Part shown: positions 7,293 through 16,101 of the stretch, piece after piece | Layout: the number at the start of each line of letters is the position of its first letter | Numbering within the stretch: the stretch's first letter is position 1 | Source: Flavobacterium suaedae | Lineage (GTDB): Bacteria; Bacteroidota; Bacteroidia; Flavobacteriales; Flavobacteriaceae | Assembly: GCF_014642915.1 (NCBI RefSeq) | Contig: NZ_BMJE01000003.1 | Span: 124,001-188,000 of the forward strand | Length of the DNA stretch: 64,000 nucleotides | Direction: 5' to 3' | Notes under the pieces: model-generated | The model's input: only the letters and a program-made list of their open reading frames with translations | Told to the model about the DNA's origin: nothing | Databases searched by the model: none | Program-made: the position numbers and the translations under genes

Positions 7293-8744
7293 ATGAAGAA
7301 GAAGTTCAGCCTCCTACTGCTTGTGTTATTTGGTACTTTTTTCGCACTGCAAAGTTGTAGTGATGATATGGATGATAACGCCGTACCTGTTAATGATTTT
7401 ATATGGAAAGGATTAAATTTATATTACTTATGGCAGCCGGAAGTACCTGCGCTTGCTGACGATCACTTTAGCAGTCAGGAACAATTAAATAATTATCTTG
7501 AAGGTTTTTCTAGTCCTCAATCCCTGTTTAATAACTTATTGTATCAGCCGGGAGAGATAGATAGATTTAGCGTTCTTTTCCCTGATTTTAGAGAACTAGA
7601 AAACAGGTTACAAGGTGTAACTAAAAGCAATGGTGTAGAGTACGGGCTTACCTATTACCCAAATAGTGATACTGATATATTTGGATATGTGCGCTATATA
7701 CTACCTAATTCTGATGCTGCTAATAAGGACATACAGAGAGGTGATGTTTTTTATGCTGTAAACGGTACTCCGTTAACTATTGATAACTACCGTACACTTT
7801 TAGACCAGGAAAGTTATACTTTAAATTTAGCAAACTATAATAATGGAGATATAACTCCTACCGGAGAAGAAGTTGCTTTAGTTAAGGTCGAGTATGCGGA
7901 AAACCCTGTATTTAAAACAGAGGTAGTTGCAGAAGGTGAACATAATATTGGTTACCTAATGTACAATGGTTTTTACAGTAATTATGATGATGAGTTAAAT
8001 GCTGCTTTTAGTCAGCTTGCAGCACAAGGGGCAAACGAGCTGGTTCTAGACCTTCGTTATAACTCAGGAGGTTCAGTAAGAACAGCAACTTATCTTGCCA
8101 GTATGATTACAGGACAGTTTACCGGTCAACTTTTTGCTAAACAGCAGTGGAACCCTAAATTACAGGCGTTTTATGAAAGTAATAACCCACAGGCTCTTGA
8201 AAATAAATTTAGCGACCAACTTTCTAACGGGTCAGCTATCAATCAGCTAAACTTAAATCGCGTATATATACTAACTTCACGCTCTACAGCTTCTGCAAGC
8301 GAATTGGTTATTAATTGTCTTGAACCGTACATTGACGTGGTAGTTATCGGGAATGTTACAACCGGTAAAAATGTAGGTTCGGTTACATTATATGACTCTA
8401 ATGACTTTTCGAGAAACAATATAAACGGTAGTCATACATACGCCATGCAGCCTATAGTACTTAAAATAGTGAATAAAAACGGTTTTGGAGAGTATAGTAA
8501 TGGAATACAGCCTGATTACTTACTAACAGAAGATTATGATAATCTGGGTGTTTTAGGTAGTACCAGCGAACCTTTATTTGCTGCTGCGATAGCCGATATA
8601 ACAGGAACAGGAAGGTTTAACCCATTTGGCGGAGAAAGTTTAGAGTTATTTAAAGACTCTAAAAGCATACAGCGTTTTGGAACTGAAATGTATATTGAAA
8701 ATACTCCTGAAGGTGCATTAAACCTGATAAAAGATTTACAGTAA
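7293..8744 (+). CDS. S41 family C-terminal processing peptidase, surface lipoprotein
   Basis: Tail-specific (CtpA/Prc-like) serine protease. The ATG at 7293 was chosen over an upstream ATG at 7236 because it gives a clean lipoprotein signal (MKKKFSLLLL...LQSC, cysteine 22). The cysteine is followed by SDDMDD, an acidic surface-export type stretch. A PDZ-like domain (about 115-185) precedes the S41 fold. The nucleophile region SRSTASASELV (about 329-339) and the general-base Lys in TTGKNVGS (about 359) are both present. 483 residues. It is monocistronic with a strong terminator. The natural substrate is unknown. Confidence 0.88.
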   Translation: MKKKFSLLLLVLFGTFFALQSCSDDMDDNAVPVNDFIWKGLNLYYLWQPEVPALADDHFSSQEQLNNYLEGFSSPQSLFNNLLYQPGEIDRFSVLFPDFRELENRLQGVTKSNGVEYGLTYYPNSDTDIFGYVRYILPNSDAANKDIQRGDVFYAVNGTPLTIDNYRTLLDQESYTLNLANYNNGDITPTGEEVALVKVEYAENPVFKTEVVAEGEHNIGYLMYNGFYSNYDDELNAAFSQLAAQGANELVLDLRYNSGGSVRTATYLASMITGQFTGQLFAKQQWNPKLQAFYESNNPQALENKFSDQLSNGSAINQLNLNRVYILTSRSTASASELVINCLEPYIDVVVIGNVTTGKNVGSVTLYDSNDFSRNNINGSHTYAMQPIVLKIVNKNGFGEYSNGIQPDYLLTEDYDNLGVLGSTSEPLFAAAIADITGTGRFNPFGGESLELFKDSKSIQRFGTEMYIENTPEGALNLIKDLQ

Positions 8745-8767
8745 TTCTTGTTACTATACAGTGAATA

Positions 8768-8793
8768 AAAAAAGCGGCTATTGCCGCTTTTTT
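8768..8793 (+). terminator. Rho-independent terminator after the S41 protease
   Basis: AAAAAAGCGGC and GCCGCTTTTTT pair perfectly (11 bp) around a tatt loop, followed by further T-rich sequence. It lies 23 bases after the protease stop. The A-run also makes it usable by the converging minus-strand btuBG transcript. Confidence 0.85.
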
Positions 8794-8855
8794 CTTTTAC
8801 CTCCATTTTACAATGCAGGATTTTCACTAAACTTATAAACTATGGATGCTTATAA

Positions 8856-9929
8856 TTAATTATTAAAGTAAAAGCCATTTGGGCTAATACCAACACTTAA
8901 AGTTTGCTGTAGGTCTCCTGTAAGTGAGTATATGTAAACATTACCCGCAGAATTATAATCTACTGCATCTCCTACATATATTTTGTTGTTTTCTGCTTTA
9001 AATCCATATATTCCGTAGGCACCTTGCTCTGTAACAGAAAATATTGGTGTTTCCGGTAATGTTGTAGCTGTTAAGCTCATACCGTAAATAGCTGCGTCTA
9101 CTGTATAATAAAGTGTTCCGTTTTCTATACTTGCATTTGATGGGTGTACCATACCTGAAAAAGCATAAGAAGTTTCAACAGTATTATCAGCTAAGTTTAC
9201 TACATATAATTCTCCTGATGTTTCTGCAGAACTCCAAGATGGTGCACCACCACATATTACATATAGTTTTCCATTCTCTGCTTCCATAGCGTTTGGCACA
9301 TCACCTACCGGTATAGTAGTGCTAATTGCATCAGTAGATGGGTCTATCACACTAATAGTAGTACCGTAACCGTAACCACCTTTATGTGCTACATATATCA
9401 TATCATTTTCCTCAAGAATATTTTCCGGACCTTCTGCTACAGCTATAGATGCTATTACAGTATTAGATGATAAATCTATTACAGCTACATAATCATCTTC
9501 TGTATCAGTTGGGTCTGCCCAGTTAGTTACGTAGGCTTTACCATTTTCAAAAGCAATATAACGTGGGTTATCCAGTCCTGTATCTACAGTAGCAACGCTT
9601 TCAAAAGTGTAACGGTTTACCACTTCAATTTTATTAGAGTAGTTTACTACTATATAAGCCAAGTCATCATTAAAGCCCATTGATTGAGCTGTATCGCCTA
9701 AATCAAAACCATTTACACTGGCGAAAATACCGTTTGATAAAACTCCTTCTTCACTATAAAAAGAAATAGTAGAGTTACCTGCTCCATAGTTAGCTTCGTT
9801 AACTATAAACATTCCGTTTACATAATCTCCTGTTGGTGCTGGCTCTGTAATAGCATCATCGTCACTACTACATGAAGTCAGGAATAATGCTCCTGCAAAA
9901 GCTGATAAAATAAGTTTGTTAAGTTTCAT
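8856..9929 (-). CDS. btuG: BtuG-like beta-propeller surface lipoprotein (YncE/DUF5074 type)
   Basis: 357 residues: a lipoprotein signal with cysteine 20 followed by SSDDDA (acidic surface-export type signal), then about seven repeated YVxN/YVVN blade strands such as GKAYVTNWADPTD, DMIYVAHKGG and GKLYVICGGAP. The repeats form a YncE-like propeller. It begins 5 bases after the btuB stop, under the same cobalamin riboswitch. In Bacteroides, BtuG is a seven-bladed surface lipoprotein that captures B12 with very high affinity and passes it to BtuB. Gene order and fold match that role. The family is diverse, so cobalamin binding by this protein is inferred. Confidence 0.75.
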   Translation of the reverse strand: MKLNKLILSAFAGALFLTSCSSDDDAITEPAPTGDYVNGMFIVNEANYGAGNSTISFYSEEGVLSNGIFASVNGFDLGDTAQSMGFNDDLAYIVVNYSNKIEVVNRYTFESVATVDTGLDNPRYIAFENGKAYVTNWADPTDTEDDYVAVIDLSSNTVIASIAVAEGPENILEENDMIYVAHKGGYGYGTTISVIDPSTDAISTTIPVGDVPNAMEAENGKLYVICGGAPSWSSAETSGELYVVNLADNTVETSYAFSGMVHPSNASIENGTLYYTVDAAIYGMSLTATTLPETPIFSVTEQGAYGIYGFKAENNKIYVGDAVDYNSAGNVYIYSLTGDLQQTLSVGISPNGFYFNN

Positions 9930-9934
9930 TTATG

Positions 9935-11767
9935 TTAGAATTTAAAATTAAGGTACATAGTATAGTTTCTTCCGGGTAACGGTCGGGCTCTTACATTTTC
10001 ATATTCTTCTGCCCATAAGTTGCGTACTTGTGCGCCCACCGTAAGCCCGCCTAAAAATTTAAATTGATATTCAGCTCCTATTGTTGAAACATTATAAGCA
10101 TCAACTTGCGAAACATTATCAGAAGTGTAATACACTTTGCCATTATATAAGTGCCTGTAATAAAAGCCTAAACCCTTATAGCTATAGCCTACAGCCGCTG
10201 TAGCTTTATGGAACGGCACATATATTAACTGATTGGTACTACCGTCACGTTGTGAAACGGTATAGGCATAAGTAGCATCTATAGTAAAGTGATGATTGCC
10301 CAGTTTTTTGTCCCAGTTTAATACGGATTCTATACCATAGGTTTTAGCCTTATCTACATTTTCCGGTCGCCAAATATTATCACTTCCGGGAACCCATCGC
10401 AGCATATCGTGCATCCTTATGTAATAACCAGTTACAGTAAGTTTTATATTTTTTACTCGGAACTCGTTACCCAATTCTCCCTGATAAGACGTTTCAGGGT
10501 TTAAATTAGGGTTACCACTACCCTGCCAGTATAAATCATTATAGGTTGGTATACGGAAGTTTCGCGAAGCATTCAGTTTTACGGTATAAAAACTAGCTAC
10601 CTGATAGCTACCTCCCAATGAAAACAACAGAGGGCTTTCGTAAGCATTTGTAATTTCTTTCCGTACACCTGCTTCATATTGTAGTTTTGGGGTTACACTG
10701 TGTTGCAATAACAAACTACCCGATGCTATTTCTCTGTTTTTATTATCTATATCAGAGCCTTTCCCTTTGTTTACAGTATAATTCAGTAACGTATTCAGTT
10801 TAATATTATCGGTAACCTGATAGGCTAAATCATAACGTCCTATATAGGTTTTCACTTCACCAAACGTATAATTATCATTAGTATAACGGGCGTAATATTT
10901 ATAGTTCTCCGTTAAGTAAGCTGCCTTTAATTTTGAAGTAAACTTGCCATATATACCCATCCATTCTAATAAATTTCGGGTATTATAATCTTTATACTTA
11001 CTTAATGAAGGGGCGCTTACGGTACGTGAAAAATGCCTGTCGCCATCATAAAAATAACTATACAGACGAAGTATATTTTTCTCGTTTAGTTTATAACCGA
11101 ATGAAGCATTTAAACTGGTATTATAATATTGTCCGTTCTCATTAATAATTCCTGAAGGATATTCATAATCATTATCAGAACTGTTTCGGCTTACAGCAAA
11201 AGAGCTACTGAACTTTTTATTGGCTACATTAAGTTTATAGTTAAGCCCCTGCGTGTTATAACTACCATAACTTAAGAATAAGGTATTATCAAAAGTATCT
11301 TTAAATCGTAACTCATTATTCAGGTGGATGCTCCCTCCTATGGCACTACTTCCGTAAATAACACTCCCCCCGCCTGCTCTTACGGATACTTCATCAAAAT
11401 CGCGGGTATTTATAATATTAAAATCGGTTTGCCCGTTTAGTTGCGAATTAATATTAATACCATTCCATATTACAGCAGTTTGTTGCGCATTTGTACCCCT
11501 GAAAGAAGGTGACGACACCATACCCAAACCATTTTCTTTAAAATAAATAACGGTATTATAATTTAGTAATGCGCCAAGTGAAGAAGGGCTTCTGTTAATG
11601 ATGGAATCATTTAGTTGCCATACTTGTTGCGATTTCGAGAAATCTTTTAATTGCGTATCTGATATTACTACCTCTTTCAGTTGGGTAATAGAATCCGTTT
11701 GCGCACAAACATATTGGCACAGCAATAATAAAAAAATGTAACCGAGTTTCCTTAAAGCCATAATCAT
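9935..11767 (-). CDS. btuB: TonB-dependent vitamin B12 receptor BtuB
   Basis: Outer-membrane beta-barrel that imports cobalamins using TonB energy. About 610 residues: signal peptide ending CQYVCAQ, TonB-box-like LKEVVIS, plug domain (with SPSFRGTNAQQTAVIWNG), barrel, and a C-terminal strand ending in Phe (MYLNFKF). The reading frame is open up to 11809, but ATGs at 11767 or 11761 are preferred. They give a normal signal peptide and fall just after a hairpin that would act as the riboswitch expression platform. Context (cobalamin riboswitch, BtuG-like lipoprotein, divergent BtuFCD) fixes the substrate. Confidence 0.9.
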   Translation of the reverse strand: MIMALRKLGYIFLLLLCQYVCAQTDSITQLKEVVISDTQLKDFSKSQQVWQLNDSIINRSPSSLGALLNYNTVIYFKENGLGMVSSPSFRGTNAQQTAVIWNGININSQLNGQTDFNIINTRDFDEVSVRAGGGSVIYGSSAIGGSIHLNNELRFKDTFDNTLFLSYGSYNTQGLNYKLNVANKKFSSSFAVSRNSSDNDYEYPSGIINENGQYYNTSLNASFGYKLNEKNILRLYSYFYDGDRHFSRTVSAPSLSKYKDYNTRNLLEWMGIYGKFTSKLKAAYLTENYKYYARYTNDNYTFGEVKTYIGRYDLAYQVTDNIKLNTLLNYTVNKGKGSDIDNKNREIASGSLLLQHSVTPKLQYEAGVRKEITNAYESPLLFSLGGSYQVASFYTVKLNASRNFRIPTYNDLYWQGSGNPNLNPETSYQGELGNEFRVKNIKLTVTGYYIRMHDMLRWVPGSDNIWRPENVDKAKTYGIESVLNWDKKLGNHHFTIDATYAYTVSQRDGSTNQLIYVPFHKATAAVGYSYKGLGFYYRHLYNGKVYYTSDNVSQVDAYNVSTIGAEYQFKFLGGLTVGAQVRNLWAEEYENVRARPLPGRNYTMYLNFKF

Positions 11768-11769
11768 AA

Positions 11770-11791
11770 GAACCTTTTTTCCCGAAGGTTC
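11770..11791 (-). promoter_or_regulatory. Candidate riboswitch expression-platform hairpin
   Basis: GAACCTT (11770-11776) and AAGGTTC (11785-11791) form a perfect 7-bp stem with an 8-base loop. It lies between the B12 aptamer and the ATG at 11767. There is no U-run, so it looks like a translational rather than a transcriptional switch. Mechanism is inferred. Confidence 0.45.
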
Positions 11792-11810
11792 ATAATTTTT
11801 TGTTACCATA

Positions 11811-12010
11811 AGGCAGGTCTCCTGGCTTGCGTACTGTTGTTTACCTTCCCATAGTGTTTTACTACAGTGGTGTGAGTTTACAACAGCCTCTCTTTCCTAT
11901 TATTACATATTGTAAGAGATAAGCATACAGTTGCGGGTACAGCTCAGGTTTTACACCTGATTCCCTTTTAATGCAATAACCATATTTGTAAAATGTGCTA
12001 CTGCAACCTT
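11811..12010 (-). ncRNA. Cobalamin riboswitch controlling btuB-btuG
   Basis: The minus strand shows the conserved cobalamin riboswitch core: GGGAA, then GGTGTAAAACC, then CCCGCAACTGT (complement of about 11924-11970). It closes with the B12 box AGCCAGGAGACCTGCC, complement of 11811-11828. The spacing of about 200 nucleotides and the order of the boxes match the RF00174 family. AdoCbl binding normally lowers expression of the downstream receptor. The divergent btuFCD genes are not in this transcript, so only btuB and the BtuG-like gene are under direct riboswitch control. The 5' boundary is approximate. Confidence 0.93.
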
Positions 12011-12019
12011 AAGTCGGCG

Positions 12020-12027
12020 CAAATATA
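12020..12027 (-). promoter_or_regulatory. -7 element for the riboswitch/btuB transcript
   Basis: Minus-strand TATATTTG matches TAnnTTTG and ends about 10 bases before the first conserved riboswitch bases, a sensible distance for the transcription start. No clear -33 TTG at standard spacing. Confidence 0.5.
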
Positions 12028-12053
12028 GGATTTATATTGCTATTTTTAATTTA

Positions 12054-12061
12054 TACATTTG
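12054..12061 (+). promoter_or_regulatory. -7 element for btuFCD
   Basis: TACATTTG matches TAnnTTTG, 19 bases before the btuF ATG. It implies a short leader with no room for an aptamer, so the importer operon is transcribed independently of the riboswitch. Confidence 0.5.
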
Positions 12062-12080
12062 CAATTATTGAATATTCATC

Positions 12081-13217
12081 ATGCAAAAGCTATCCTACCT
12101 ACTTTTTTCTGCTTTTTTAATAATTATAATAAGCTGTAAAAAAGAACAACAAAAACAAGAAACTACAGTTCCTGCAAACAATGTAGTACACTATGCCAGT
12201 GGTTTAGAAATATACCGCTACAATGGTTTTTCTGTTGTAAAAGTAACCCAACCCTGGCCGGAAGCTCAGGAAGGTTTTACCTATGTAATGCAACAGGAAA
12301 ACACTACACTACCCGATAGTTTACGAGTGTATACCACTATACAGGTTCCTGTAAAAAAAGTAGTAGTAACCTCAACAACGCATATACCCTCGCTGGAAAT
12401 GCTGGGCGCAGAAGAAACACTTATAGGTTTCCCGAATACAGATTACGTTTCATCTGAAAAAACAAGACAGTTAATTGATAATGGTAAAGTACGTGAAGTA
12501 GGCACAAACGAAAGCCTTAATACCGAGGTTTTAATTGATATGCAACCTGATGCGTTAGTAGGGTTTAGCATTAGCAGTGATAATAAAACTATGGCTACGC
12601 TTGAAAAAAGCGGTATTCCTGTTTTATATAATGGCGACTGGACAGAGCAATCACCTCTAGGGAAAGCAGAATGGATAAAATTCTTCGGGGAATTATACAA
12701 CAAACCAAAAGAAGCCGATAGTATTTTTAATAGTATAGCAGATAATTATAAAGCTGTAAAAGAACTGGCACAAAAAGCAACAGTAAAACCTACCGTTTTA
12801 AGCGGTGCTATGTATCAGGATCATTGGTATTTACCGCAAGGTAAAAGCTGGGCAGCTTTATTTTTGGAAGATGCGGGAGCCAATTATTTATGGAGTGATT
12901 CCGAAGGGACAGGTAGCCACTCATTATCTTTTGAGTCGGTATTAGATAAAGGGCAAGATGCTGATTTTTGGATAGGTCCCGGGCAATTCACTTCTTTACA
13001 GGAAATGGAAGAAAGTAACCCGCACTACACGCAATTTAAAGCCTATCAAAATAATAAAGTATATTCGTACAGCAGTAAAGAAGGTGCTACAGGAGGTGTT
13101 ATTTATTATGAGCTTGCTCCTAACTACCCTGATTTAGTCCTAAAAGACTTGGTGAAAATTCTGCACCCGGAACTTTTACCTGATTATGAACTTCATTATT
13201 TTGAGCAACTTAACTAA
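12081..13217 (+). CDS. btuF: ABC transporter substrate-binding lipoprotein, BtuF-like
   Basis: 378 residues with a lipoprotein signal (IIIISC, cysteine 19) followed by KKEQQKQ. The absence of an acidic run fits a periplasm-facing anchor. The body is a type III (helical-backbone, TroA/BtuF/FhuD) binding protein with two lobes; HIPSLEMLGAEETLIGFP and DADFWIGPGQFTS are characteristic segments. It is first in a unit with a FecCD-type permease and an ATPase, 5 bases before the permease, and divergent from the riboswitch-controlled btuB. Cobalamin is inferred as ligand from context; haem or siderophore transporters share the fold. Confidence 0.85.
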   Translation: MQKLSYLLFSAFLIIIISCKKEQQKQETTVPANNVVHYASGLEIYRYNGFSVVKVTQPWPEAQEGFTYVMQQENTTLPDSLRVYTTIQVPVKKVVVTSTTHIPSLEMLGAEETLIGFPNTDYVSSEKTRQLIDNGKVREVGTNESLNTEVLIDMQPDALVGFSISSDNKTMATLEKSGIPVLYNGDWTEQSPLGKAEWIKFFGELYNKPKEADSIFNSIADNYKAVKELAQKATVKPTVLSGAMYQDHWYLPQGKSWAALFLEDAGANYLWSDSEGTGSHSLSFESVLDKGQDADFWIGPGQFTSLQEMEESNPHYTQFKAYQNNKVYSYSSKEGATGGVIYYELAPNYPDLVLKDLVKILHPELLPDYELHYFEQLN

Positions 13218-13222
13218 CAACC

Positions 13223-14257
13223 TTGCAGCGCACTACCCAAAATAAAGTTTTATTAATCAGCCTTGTTGTACTACTGGGGTTTACTTTTTTGCTCAATATT
13301 AGCTTGGGGTCTGTAAGTATACCTTTTAGTCAGGTTTTTAATAGCCTTACAGGTGGAGAGGTTTCTAAAACTACCTGGGAATATATCATTATAAACTACC
13401 GTTTACCAAAAGCGGTTATGGCTATAATTGCAGGCATGGGACTATCATTAAGCGGACTGTTGATGCAAACGCTTTTCCGTAACCCGATGGCAGGACCTTT
13501 TGTTTTAGGGTTAAGCTCCGGTGCGAGTTTGGGTGTGGCATTCATTATTTTAAGTTCAGGATTATTACCCGGTTTTTTAGCGGGCGTATTCCTTTCTTCA
13601 TACGGAATCATATTAGCTTCAACTTTAGGGAGTTTATTAGTGTTACTATCAGTATTATTAGTAGCACAACGTTTGCGTAATACTATGGCAATACTTATTG
13701 TAGGGCTTATGTTTGGTAGTTTTACAGGAGCGGTTGTTAACGTCCTAACTTACTTTAGCACCGCACAGCAATTGCAAAAATTCACGTTTTGGGCTATGGG
13801 TAACTTAGGTGGGCAGGAATGGAGTAACATTATTATACTGGCGGTAGCCTGTACTATAGGTATTATTTTAGCTGCTGTTTGTATAAAACCACTAAACGCT
13901 TTACTACTGGGCGAGCGCTATGCTAAAAGTATGGGTATCGACTTTAAAAAAGTACGCTTTATTATAATTATATCGGTTAGTCTTATGGCAGGTGGAATTA
14001 CGGCTTTTGCAGGTCCTATAGCTTTTATCGGGCTTGCTGTACCTCACATGGCTAAACTAATTTTTAAAACCAGTGACCACCTGGTTTTGTTTTGGGCTAC
14101 ACTGCTTTCAGGAGCTGTAATAGTATTGATTTGCGATATTATTACCCAACTGCCGGGTAATGATTTAACTTTACCTATAAATGCTGTAACCTCTATAGTA
14201 GGAGCACCTGTGGTAATATGGCTGTTACTGCGAAAAAGAAAAATGAATTATAACTAA
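13223..14257 (+). CDS. btuC: FecCD/BtuC family ABC permease
   Basis: 344 residues with about ten hydrophobic helices. Conserved FecCD/BtuC segments include NYRLPKAVMAIIAGMGLSLSG, LFRNPMAGPFVLGLSSGAS and GPIAFIGLAVPHMAKL. Translation apparently begins at TTG 13223, 5 bases after the btuF stop. The next in-frame ATG would remove the first helix. It forms the membrane channel of the B12 importer with the ATPase encoded 5 bases downstream. Confidence 0.9.
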   Translation: MQRTTQNKVLLISLVVLLGFTFLLNISLGSVSIPFSQVFNSLTGGEVSKTTWEYIIINYRLPKAVMAIIAGMGLSLSGLLMQTLFRNPMAGPFVLGLSSGASLGVAFIILSSGLLPGFLAGVFLSSYGIILASTLGSLLVLLSVLLVAQRLRNTMAILIVGLMFGSFTGAVVNVLTYFSTAQQLQKFTFWAMGNLGGQEWSNIIILAVACTIGIILAAVCIKPLNALLLGERYAKSMGIDFKKVRFIIIISVSLMAGGITAFAGPIAFIGLAVPHMAKLIFKTSDHLVLFWATLLSGAVIVLICDIITQLPGNDLTLPINAVTSIVGAPVVIWLLLRKRKMNYN

Positions 14258-14262
14258 TACTC

Positions 14263-15063
14263 ATGACCTCAAGTAAAGAAAACATAATACTTTCCGCAAC
14301 AGGCATAAGCATTGGTTATGGCAAAGGTAAACAGCAAAAAGTTATTGCTAAAAATGTTAGTATAGCACTTAAAAAAGGTCGCTTAACAGCTTTGGTCGGG
14401 GCAAATGGCATTGGTAAATCTACCTTATTACGTACTATTACAGGGATACAAAAACCTCTTTCGGGAGAAGTTTTATTCAATCATAAAAATATTGACAAGT
14501 ATACCGGTAAAGAATTAGCACAACGCTTGAGTATTGTATTAACCGAAGGACTCCCACCTAGCAATTTAACCGTATATGAAATTGTAGCTCTGGGCAGGCA
14601 ACCCTACACAAACTGGTTAGGCGCACTGGCTGATGAAGACATTACTAAAGTTAAAAATGCGCTTGAACTAACCCAAACTTCGCACTTAACCCACAGGAAA
14701 TATTACGAAATAAGTGACGGTCAGTTACAAAAAGTACTTATAGCAAGAGCATTGGCTCAGGATACGGAGTTAATTATCCTGGATGAGCCTACTACTCACC
14801 TTGATTTACTACATAAAGTAAGTTTACTGAAATTACTAAAGAAACTTACGCACGAAACAGGTAAAAGCATCCTCTACTCCACCCACGATTTAGATTTGGC
14901 TTTACAATTAAGTGATGAAATGATTGTTATGACTACCGATAGCGTGACGCAGGACACACCGCACAATCTCACTCAGAATAAAGTGTTGGATACAATTTTT
15001 AATGATAAGCATATCCGTTTTGATGCTACTCTCGGCAGGTTTAAGTTTGACCAAGATATTTAA
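14263..15063 (+). CDS. btuD: ABC transporter ATP-binding protein, BtuD-like
   Basis: 266-residue ATPase of the FecE/BtuD class. Walker A is GANGIGKST (about residues 46-54). The signature is ISDGQLQKV rather than the usual LSGGQ. Walker B with catalytic Glu is LIILDEPTTHLD, followed by the switch His in STHD. It is the last gene of btuFCD. The S-D-G-Q signature occurs in other FecE-like proteins, so activity is expected. The C-terminal tail of about 40 residues is variable. Confidence 0.88.
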   Translation: MTSSKENIILSATGISIGYGKGKQQKVIAKNVSIALKKGRLTALVGANGIGKSTLLRTITGIQKPLSGEVLFNHKNIDKYTGKELAQRLSIVLTEGLPPSNLTVYEIVALGRQPYTNWLGALADEDITKVKNALELTQTSHLTHRKYYEISDGQLQKVLIARALAQDTELIILDEPTTHLDLLHKVSLLKLLKKLTHETGKSILYSTHDLDLALQLSDEMIVMTTDSVTQDTPHNLTQNKVLDTIFNDKHIRFDATLGRFKFDQDI

Positions 15064-15220
15064 GCTAAAAAATTAAAATCACTTAAAAATATTGACTTCT
15101 ACTCTTAAAAAAGGTTAATATTTATATCTTTTCACTCTCAGCATTAATTGTTTAACAAAAGGTAAACACACTCACAAACAGGTATTGATTATATTTACAT
15201 AAGTCCAACATCTGCCTAAA

Positions 15221-15481
15221 ATGAGTAACCACTTTACCATAAACTATAAAGGGAATAAAACCGATATTCTTAGTAAAATAAGAATGAGCATCGGGAAAGG
15301 TCTTGTATCCGGTAATGAACTGGGAGGCAGTTTTAGGGGTTACAGGCTTGCGGGCGAGTTTGAAGGTTCTTATACTATAGCAGGTAACCGTATTACCATT
15401 AATATAAGTAAAAAGCCTTTTTTAGTTTCCTACAACAGAATAAAACGAGGTTTTGAGAAAGCACTGCGAAATAAATTATAA
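15221..15481 (+). CDS. Small protein of unknown function
   Basis: 86 residues, basic at the C-terminus, predicted mostly beta strand (alternating hydrophobics in SFRGYRLAGEFEGSYTIAG and NRITINISKKPF). No signal peptide or membrane segment. A short gap (24 bases) separates it from the next gene on the same strand, so the two may be co-transcribed. I do not recognise the family. The even codon use and clear start support it as a real gene. Confidence 0.55.
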   Translation: MSNHFTINYKGNKTDILSKIRMSIGKGLVSGNELGGSFRGYRLAGEFEGSYTIAGNRITINISKKPFLVSYNRIKRGFEKALRNKL

Positions 15482-15505
15482 AGCAGTTTATAAAAATATA
15501 AACTT

Positions 15506-16021
15506 ATGAAATATATACTACTTACATTTATTTGTCTTTTCAGCATACATATACATGCACAACCACCCGAAATGGAGTTAAATGCTAACGGGTTTAAACA
15601 AATAAATGTAAAAATACCGGAAACAACAAATGAACAGTTATTATCGTTAACTAAAAACTGGGCAATAAGCTATAACAGAAATAAAGATAGTAGTGCTGAT
15701 ATTACTAATGTAAGTAATAACTCTATGACTATTACTGCTTATAAGCAGAATGCTTTTTATTACAGTAACAAAGGTGAAACTTTTTATCACAGAATAAAAT
15801 ATGAAATGACATTTAAGTTTAATAGGGACAGCTATAATGTAACCTTTACCATTACCGAAATATATTTGAATGATGATTCATTGCTTGAATATAAAATTCC
15901 TGATTATTTTAATTCAGACGGAAAACTAAAAGATGATTACAATACTCTTAAGGAGAGTCTGGAAGAAACAGTAAATGATATTGTAAATTCACATTACAAT
16001 TTTATTATTAATTACAGGTAA
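15506..16021 (+). CDS. Exported protein, DUF4468/TBP-like fold candidate
   Basis: 171 residues with a signal peptide ending SIHIHAQ. The mature part has the pattern of Bacteroidota DUF4468-type proteins: TTNEQLLSLTKNWAISYN near the start, a central strand-rich region with YHRIKYEMTFKFNRDSYNVTF, and a final amphipathic helix (LKESLEETVNDIV). It probably resides in the periplasm. No catalytic residues are apparent and the function is unknown. Confidence 0.6.
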   Translation: MKYILLTFICLFSIHIHAQPPEMELNANGFKQINVKIPETTNEQLLSLTKNWAISYNRNKDSSADITNVSNNSMTITAYKQNAFYYSNKGETFYHRIKYEMTFKFNRDSYNVTFTITEIYLNDDSLLEYKIPDYFNSDGKLKDDYNTLKESLEETVNDIVNSHYNFIINYR

Positions 16022-16101
16022 CGTAATAAAGGTTTGTTAAACCTTTTCAATACCAATAATATACATTGTAATTTAACCTAACGAACTAAAAAACAAACAA
16101 T

